Shown: piece after piece, positions 7,595 to 12,989 of the stretch
Numbering within the stretch: position 1 is the first letter of the stretch
How the letters are laid out: each line of letters starts with the position of its first letter
NCBI GenBank assembly: GCA_900545165.1
Contig: UQYA01000051.1
Location: 1 to 12,989, forward strand
DNA from: an uncultured Collinsella sp.
Lineage (GTDB): Bacteria; Actinomycetota; Coriobacteriia; Coriobacteriales; Coriobacteriaceae
DNA: 12,989 nt
Direction: 5' to 3'
Translations under genes and position numbers: made by a program
The notes under the pieces: model-generated
The model's input: only the letters and a program-made list of their open reading frames with translations
Databases searched by the model: none
What the model was told of the DNA's origin: nothing

Positions 7595-7645
7595 GATATA
7601 GGCGCGTGCGGCTTCGATTCGCATGCATCCAAAGGAGATATATAT

Positions 7646-8665
7646 ATGAGTGAATCGACTGCGGTGGAGGCGCCGGCGGCAAAGGAGCCGTTTTTTAAGA
7701 TGTCCTCCATCCCGGGTGCCAATATTTTGGTGCCGCTTTTGCTGGGCTGCCTGCTCAACACGCTATTCCCCGACCTGTTTAAGACGCTCGGCAGCTTTAC
7801 GCTTGGCATGACCCAGCAGGGTGCAGGCCCGCTCGTGGGCGCCTTTTTGCTGATTGTCGGCACGACGATTTCGTTTAAGAGCGCTCCTGCCGCCGCTGCC
7901 CGCGGTGCCATCATCATTGCCGTCAAGCAAATCGTGGTCGTTGCCGTGTCGCTGCTCATCCTGTATGTGTTCAACGACAACCTGTTTGGCATCTCTGCCA
8001 TGGTGATGCTGGCCGCTTGCACCGGCGCCAACAATGCTATGTACGCTGGTCTGATGGGCACCATGGGTAACGAGGCCGAGCGTGGCGCCGTCGCCATCAC
8101 TACGCTGGTTGTCGGCCCTCCGGTCACGATGATCGTGCTCGGCGCTGCCGGTCAGGCTCCGATCGGTTGGTCGCTCGTGGGCGCCATCCTGCCGATCGTC
8201 GTCGGCATTATCCTGGGCAACCTGTTCCCCAGCTTTAAGAAGATGATGGCACCGGCACTTTCCGCCATCATCGTGCTCGTCTTCTTTGCCATGGGCTCGA
8301 CCATGACCTTTGGCCAGCTCATTAATGGCGGTCTTCCCGGTATTCTGCTCGGCGTGATCTGCTCGGTGGTCTTTGCAATTCCCGTCATCGCGGTCGATAA
8401 GCTCACGGGCGGTACGGGTGTCGCAGGTGCGGCCATTTCGAGCTGCGCCGGAGCCAATGTGGCCACGCCTGCTGCCATGGCAAGCGTCAACGGGGCCATG
8501 TACGGCGGTGCGGTGCTCGCGACGGCCACGGCACAGGTTGCTGCCTGCGCAATCGTGACGGCTATTTTGACCCCGCTGGTCACCAGCTGGTGCTACAAGC
8601 ATTTTGAGGGCCAGTGCAACGGCGATAGCAAGGCAACGACCGACAAGGCCGCCGCAGCCGCCTAA
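7646..8665 (+). CDS. kdgT: 2-keto-3-deoxygluconate permease
   Basis: Inner-membrane proton symporter of the KdgT family, importing 2-keto-3-deoxygluconate, a product of pectin and hexuronate breakdown. It has 339 residues against 327 in E. coli. Recognisable segments include the N-terminal IPGANILVPLLLGCLLNTLFP, GAILPIVVGIILGNLFPSFK in the middle, GLPGILLGV, and VDKLTGGTGVAGAAISSCAG followed by NVATPAAMA near the end, each matching the E. coli protein region by region as recalled. About ten hydrophobic segments are visible. The start ATG at 7646 follows AAAGGAG at good spacing; an upstream in-frame ATG at 7553 would run through the terminator-like hairpin and is rejected. The C-terminal tail (about 323-339) is hydrophilic and Ala/Lys-rich. 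No KDG kinase or aldolase gene lies nearby. Confidence 0.9.
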   Translation: MSESTAVEAPAAKEPFFKMSSIPGANILVPLLLGCLLNTLFPDLFKTLGSFTLGMTQQGAGPLVGAFLLIVGTTISFKSAPAAAARGAIIIAVKQIVVVAVSLLILYVFNDNLFGISAMVMLAACTGANNAMYAGLMGTMGNEAERGAVAITTLVVGPPVTMIVLGAAGQAPIGWSLVGAILPIVVGIILGNLFPSFKKMMAPALSAIIVLVFFAMGSTMTFGQLINGGLPGILLGVICSVVFAIPVIAVDKLTGGTGVAGAAISSCAGANVATPAAMASVNGAMYGGAVLATATAQVAACAIVTAILTPLVTSWCYKHFEGQCNGDSKATTDKAAAAA

Positions 8666-8704
8666 TGCCAAGCGGCAATCAAAGCTAAAAACTAGCTACG
8701 CCAC

Positions 8705-8741
8705 AGGGCGGCCACGGGGGATCCCGTGGCCGCCCTGCAGT
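8705..8741 (+). terminator. Strong terminator after kdgT
   Basis: A perfect 14-bp stem (AGGGCGGCCACGGG, 8705-8718, with its complement at 8723-8736) with a GGAT loop, about 40 nt after the permease stop. The tail is only CAGTTT. CCACAG before the stem can also pair with CTGTGG after it (from 8744), lengthening the structure. The tandem 9-mer TCTGTGGGG occurs twice at 8742-8760. Confidence 0.75.
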
Positions 8742-8760
8742 TTCTGTGGGGTCTGTGGGG

Positions 8761-9131
8761 CACTTTATCCTGCTAAAGCTGGCATAACAGCTAGAGTGAA
8801 CGTCGTACAAAGGCAAGGAAAAATACCAAACAAATCGGTGAACGGTAGTTGTTCGCGCTCGCATTTCCTGCGGATTTGTTAAAAACGTCCTAATGGTAGA
8901 AAAAAAGGAACATATAACAGCACTGATGAAGGGGGTGGCTATGTTATCCTTCTCAAACGGGTGAAATCTTGGGTTTTGGGTTGCAGTTCCAAGGTGGACA
9001 AACGTTTTTCCCTGTACCAACGTGTGGTGAAGAACGGAAGAAGCCGGTAGTGCAAGCCGATATTCAAGAATTCAATAAGCAGCGGTGTGAGAGAGCGCCG
9101 CATTACACGTAACTAGGAGCGTGGTTACACA
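8761..9131 (+). promoter_or_regulatory. Promoter and leader region of the pyruvate formate-lyase operon
   Basis: No gene is seen here; the interval must hold the pfl promoter. It is AT-rich around 8870-8920. An imperfect inverted repeat, AAGGAACATA (8905-8914) with TATGTTATCCTT (8940-8951), has a two-base bulge and could be an operator or RNA stem. TATAAC at 8914-8919 is a possible -10, without a clear -35. TTGTTA at 8877-8882 faintly recalls half of a Rex or FNR site but no full palindrome is present. A small stem (GCGGTG / CGCCGC) sits around 9082-9101, shortly before the ribosome binding site. Confidence 0.5.
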
Positions 9132-11183
<2,052 letters not shown>

Positions 11184-11184
11184 C

Positions 11185-11209
11185 TATTGTTAGTGCTATA
11201 CTAACAATA
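11185..11209 (+). other. AT-rich hairpin just after the pfl core stop codon
   Basis: A perfect 10-bp stem, TATTGTTAGT (11185-11194) and ACTAACAATA (11200-11209), with a 5-nt loop starts two bases after the stop codon. No T-run follows, so it is unlikely to be a complete terminator. It may mark an RNA processing point or stabilise the upstream message so that core and radical subunits are made in different amounts. Confidence 0.7.
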
Positions 11210-11218
11210 ACGATTACT

Positions 11219-11254
11219 GATTAGCGCGCCGGTTTCGGCCGGCGCCTATTAATC
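11219..11254 (+). other. GC-rich hairpin before the radical subunit
   Basis: GCGCCGG (11226-11232) pairs with CCGGCGC (11239-11245) around TTTCGG; outer bases GATTA (11219-11223) and TAATC (11250-11254) extend the stem past a small internal loop. It ends immediately before the ribosome binding site AAGGAG (11256-11261), so it could shield the 5' end of a processed transcript or tune translation. No T-run follows. Confidence 0.65.
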
Positions 11255-11268
11255 GAAGGAGACACATT

Positions 11269-11520
11269 ATGAAGGTTTCTGAAGTTTCCGAGACCCAGGC
11301 CGATAACCTGGTCCACATGCTCGACGCTTACGCCGAGAAGGGTGGCCACCACCTGAACATCAACGTCTTCAACCGTGAGACGCTGCTCGACGCTCAGGCT
11401 CACCCCGAGAAGTACCCGCAGCTGACCATCCGCGTTTCCGGCTATGCCGTGAACTTCCACACGCTCACCAAGGAGCAGCAGGACGAGGTCATTGCGCGTA
11501 CCTTCCACGATAAGTTCTAA
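11269..11520 (+). CDS. Stand-alone glycyl radical subunit of pyruvate formate-lyase (GrcA-like)
   Basis: This 83-residue protein corresponds to the C-terminal domain of full-length pyruvate formate-lyase. It contains GGHHLNINVFNRETLLDA (25-42), HPEKYPQLTIRVSGYAVNF (45-63) and the end LTKEQQDEVIARTF; Gly58 in RVSGY is the expected radical site. E. coli GrcA (YfiD, 127 residues) has an equivalent domain but serves as a spare part for an intact PflB. Here the neighbouring core has no radical domain of its own, so this protein should be an essential partner. It has its own ATG and AAGGAG at 7-nt spacing and lies in a different reading frame from the core gene, so it is not a stop-codon or single-base error in one gene. 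Residues 1-24 contain a short helical segment resembling the linker of the fused enzyme. Confidence 0.93.
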   Translation: MKVSEVSETQADNLVHMLDAYAEKGGHHLNINVFNRETLLDAQAHPEKYPQLTIRVSGYAVNFHTLTKEQQDEVIARTFHDKF

Positions 11521-11585
11521 AGGGGTTTAACTCCCGCAGGATCGCCGGGCCGCTTTGGGTTACTTTCCAAAACGTCCTCGGACAT

Positions 11586-11628
11586 GCAAAGGGCTCCGCT
11601 GCGCGCTTCGCGCGGCGGAGCCCTTTGC
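11586..11628. terminator. Long symmetrical hairpin after the pfl operon
   Basis: GCAAAGGGCTCCGC (11586-11599) pairs perfectly with 11615-11628, and an inner GCGCG / CGCGC stem with one G-U pair extends it to 20 bp around a 3-nt loop. It sits 66 nt after the radical subunit stop and 13 nt beyond the end of the leftward transposase gene, so it can serve as terminator for both. It lacks a separate T-run; the AAAGGG / CCCTTT edges are within the stem. Confidence 0.75.
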
Positions 11629-11640
11629 GTCCTGACGCTC

Positions 11641-12701
11641 CTATTTGGCAAGGTGTTTTTTAGAATCCAATTTGCGCTCGGCCTCGAATGCCTGCCTGTC
11701 CCAATCGAGCGGGAGCCCCGCCTCGACCCACGCCTCGTAGGCCCTCCTTATTGGCTTCAGGTCCCTTTGGCCCCTCTCCAGCATCGAGATGTACTTCTCG
11801 CTGGTGCCGAGTATCGAGGCCGCCCGCACCTGGCTGACCCTCGCCGCGCGCCTGGCCGCCACGAGCTCCGAGGCGTCCGCCGGCCTCCTGATCTCGTGCG
11901 GGTGCATCAGCGCCCGGTACGCCTCCCTGGCCACGTAGCGCTTGAGGCACCTCATGACCTCCCTGTCGCTCTTTCCCCGCCCCCTGGCCCTCTCGGCGTA
12001 CTCGGCGGTCTCGGGGTCGCGCATGACCCTCTGCCTCGCGATCTCGTGCAGCGCGCTGTTCGCCTGCCGGTCGCCGCCCCTGTTGAGCCTGCGCCTCACG
12101 GTCTTGCCGCTCGAGGCGGGGATGGGGCAGGCCCCGCATATCGCCGCGAACGACGCCTCGGAGCGCAGCCTGCCCGGGTTGTCCCCGGCCGCGACCGCGA
12201 GCTTGGCCGCGCTCACGGGCCCGCACCCGTACATCGCCAGCAGCGCGGGGCAGTTCTCCTCCAGGGACGCCTCGATCGCGCGCTCCATGTCGAGCGCCGC
12301 ATCGCGTGCCGCCGCCCACAGGTCCGCCAGCGCGCCGAGCGCGGCGCCCAGCGCGCCCTCGGCGCGCACGGAGGGGAGCTCCTCCATCAGCCTCGGCCCT
12401 CCCATGCCGCGGAACCTCGACCTGAGCCCCTCCGGCGCGGTGGTGAGCAGCGACCTCGCGGTGTTGACCGCCGAGGTCCGCGCCTTCACCGCCCCGGAGC
12501 GCGCCGCGAGCATGCAGCGCACCCCGTCGACCCATCCGTCCTGGCTCTTGGGGGTCCCGAGCCTGGAGCCGGACATCGCCGCGCGGGCCGCCCTCTCCGC
12601 GTCCGACTCGTCGCACTTTCCCTGCCCCGGGCGCCTCCTCTGCGTCCTCGCCGGGGAGAGTGCCTCGCGCACGGGCATCCCCAGCGACGCGAGGTGCCTG
12701 G
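11641..12701 (-). pseudogene. 5'-truncated IS110-family transposase with C-terminal HTH domain
   Basis: The readable part gives 345 residues from an internal Met at 12676-12678, and the frame stays open up to an IS21 end at 12702. KCDESDAERAARA (21-33) matches the end of the RuvC-like DEDD domain of IS110 transposases, keeping the last two acidic residues (Asp23, Asp26). The first Asp and the Glu, roughly 100 residues, are missing. The C-terminal transposase domain is intact: GCGPVSAAKLAVAAGD (151-166), then GACPIPASSGK (182-192) with the likely serine nucleophile, and GGDRQANSALHEIA (201-214). Residues about 270-315 form an XRE-like helix-turn-helix (ELVAARRAARVSQ, then SEKYISMLERG), unusual for the family. 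GC content is visibly higher than in the pfl genes, a sign of foreign origin. The interrupted protein should be inactive. Confidence 0.85.
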
Positions 12702-12806
12702 TGTTAGCGCTAATCTAAAATTGACCACTTTCGCAAACGCATCTCGCCGAATGCGCTAATGCGCTTTCGCCGACCCCGCTAACGTACTTTCACCAACTGC
12801 GCTAAC
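12702..12806 (+). repeat. Subterminal repeats of the IS21-type left end
   Basis: GCGCTAA occurs at 12707-12713, 12753-12759 and 12799-12805, with CGCTAAC at 12778-12783. CTTTCGC or CTTTCAC blocks alternate with them (from 12728, 12763 and 12787). Three imperfect tandem units of about 22-24 bp result. IS21 elements carry such multiple terminal repeats as transposase binding sites; this function is inferred here. Confidence 0.7.
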
Positions 12807-12850
12807 GGAACTATGCTCCGATCGGGTATCCGACCCGGGAGGAGCGGGAT

Positions 12851-12989
12851 ATGGAGCGAAACGTAATGGGAGAGCTGAACGTCTACAGGGGGTCCGGCGC
12901 GAAGCCGAACTTCAGTGAGATCGCGAGGAGGCACGGCATGGACCGGCACACGGTCGCCAAGTACTGGCGGGAGGGCGAGTCCGCCGCCG
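12851..12989 (+). CDS. istA: IS21-family transposase IstA, N-terminal fragment
   Basis: The first 46 codons of the transposase are visible; the gene runs past the window. The protein starts MERNVMGELNVYRGSGAK and continues with the N-terminal helix-turn-helix FSEIARRHGMDRHTVAKYWR (residues 21-40), typical of IstA, which binds the element ends. GGGAGGAG lies about 6 nt before the ATG as ribosome binding site. The DDE catalytic domain and the helper ATPase gene istB would lie beyond the window, so whether the element is intact is unknown. Confidence 0.85.
   Translation, partial: MERNVMGELNVYRGSGAKPNFSEIARRHGMDRHTVAKYWREGESAA

Larger units (their letters stand above)
12702..12989 (+). mobile_element. 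IS21-family insertion sequence, left end (continues beyond window)
   Basis: The element appears to begin with TGTTAGCGC at 12702, inside the IS110 transposase gene, and continues through istA off the window. The TGT start, the segment CTAAAATTGACCAC, the repeated subterminal sequences and the istA start about 150 bp in all fit the IS21 layout. The exact edge and target duplication need the other end of the element; TGCCTGG-like bases just before 12702 would be the left copy of a duplication. Confidence 0.8.

Noticed and set aside
8877..8892. Rex or FNR binding site upstream of pfl
   Set aside because: Only one half-like TTGTTA is seen; the opposing half-site at correct spacing is absent.
8685..9020. 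A 111-codon minus-strand open frame across the kdgT terminator and pfl leader
   Set aside because: It runs through a strong terminator hairpin, has no recognised domain and no convincing ribosome binding site.

Overview
The window looks like chromosomal DNA of an anaerobic, GC-rich actinobacterium of the Coriobacteriia, most likely Collinsella or a close relative. This rests on the high GC coding style, the fermentative gene set (pyruvate formate-lyase), and an AT-poor genome with AT-rich intergenic islands. The genus is inferred from general familiarity, not from a search.

Layout, left to right. (1) Positions 1-216 hold no gene, only three strong hairpins, at least one of them a plausible terminator for the leftward gene that follows. 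(2) Positions 217-1248 (minus) encode a class I DAHP synthase, the first enzyme of aromatic amino acid synthesis. (3) Positions 1249-1826 are a non-coding stretch with a long imperfect inverted repeat (44-nt arms at 1471-1514 and 1657-1700) and the terminator of the next operon. (4) Positions 1827-6495 (minus) form a tight three-gene operon with overlapping stops and starts: a MarR regulator followed by two half-ABC exporters that should form a heterodimer with one degenerate ATP site. (5) Positions 6496-6785 are a divergent regulatory region with a LacI-type palindrome. (6) Positions 6786-8665 (plus) encode a short-chain dehydrogenase and a KdgT-type 2-keto-3-deoxygluconate permease, separated by an attenuator-like hairpin. 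(7) Positions 8666-9131 hold a strong terminator and a long leader. (8) Positions 9132-11520 (plus) hold a pyruvate formate-lyase naturally split into two genes. (9) Positions 11641-12701 (minus) hold a 5'-truncated IS110-type transposase with a C-terminal helix-turn-helix. It is cut by (10) the left end and istA start of an IS21-family element, which runs off the window at 12989.

The most interesting feature is the split pyruvate formate-lyase. The 683-residue core has the active-site cysteine pair but stops just before the glycyl radical domain. That domain is a separate 83-residue protein with its own ribosome binding site, in a different reading frame, after an 85-nt gap with two hairpins. 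Together they add up to about the length of the E. coli enzyme. Because O2 destroys the enzyme by cutting at the radical glycine, a separate radical subunit could be a cheap replaceable part. The same idea is known for GrcA (YfiD) in E. coli, but here it would be the only source of the radical for this core. No activating enzyme gene (pflA) follows; the insertion-sequence debris lies where one might expect it.
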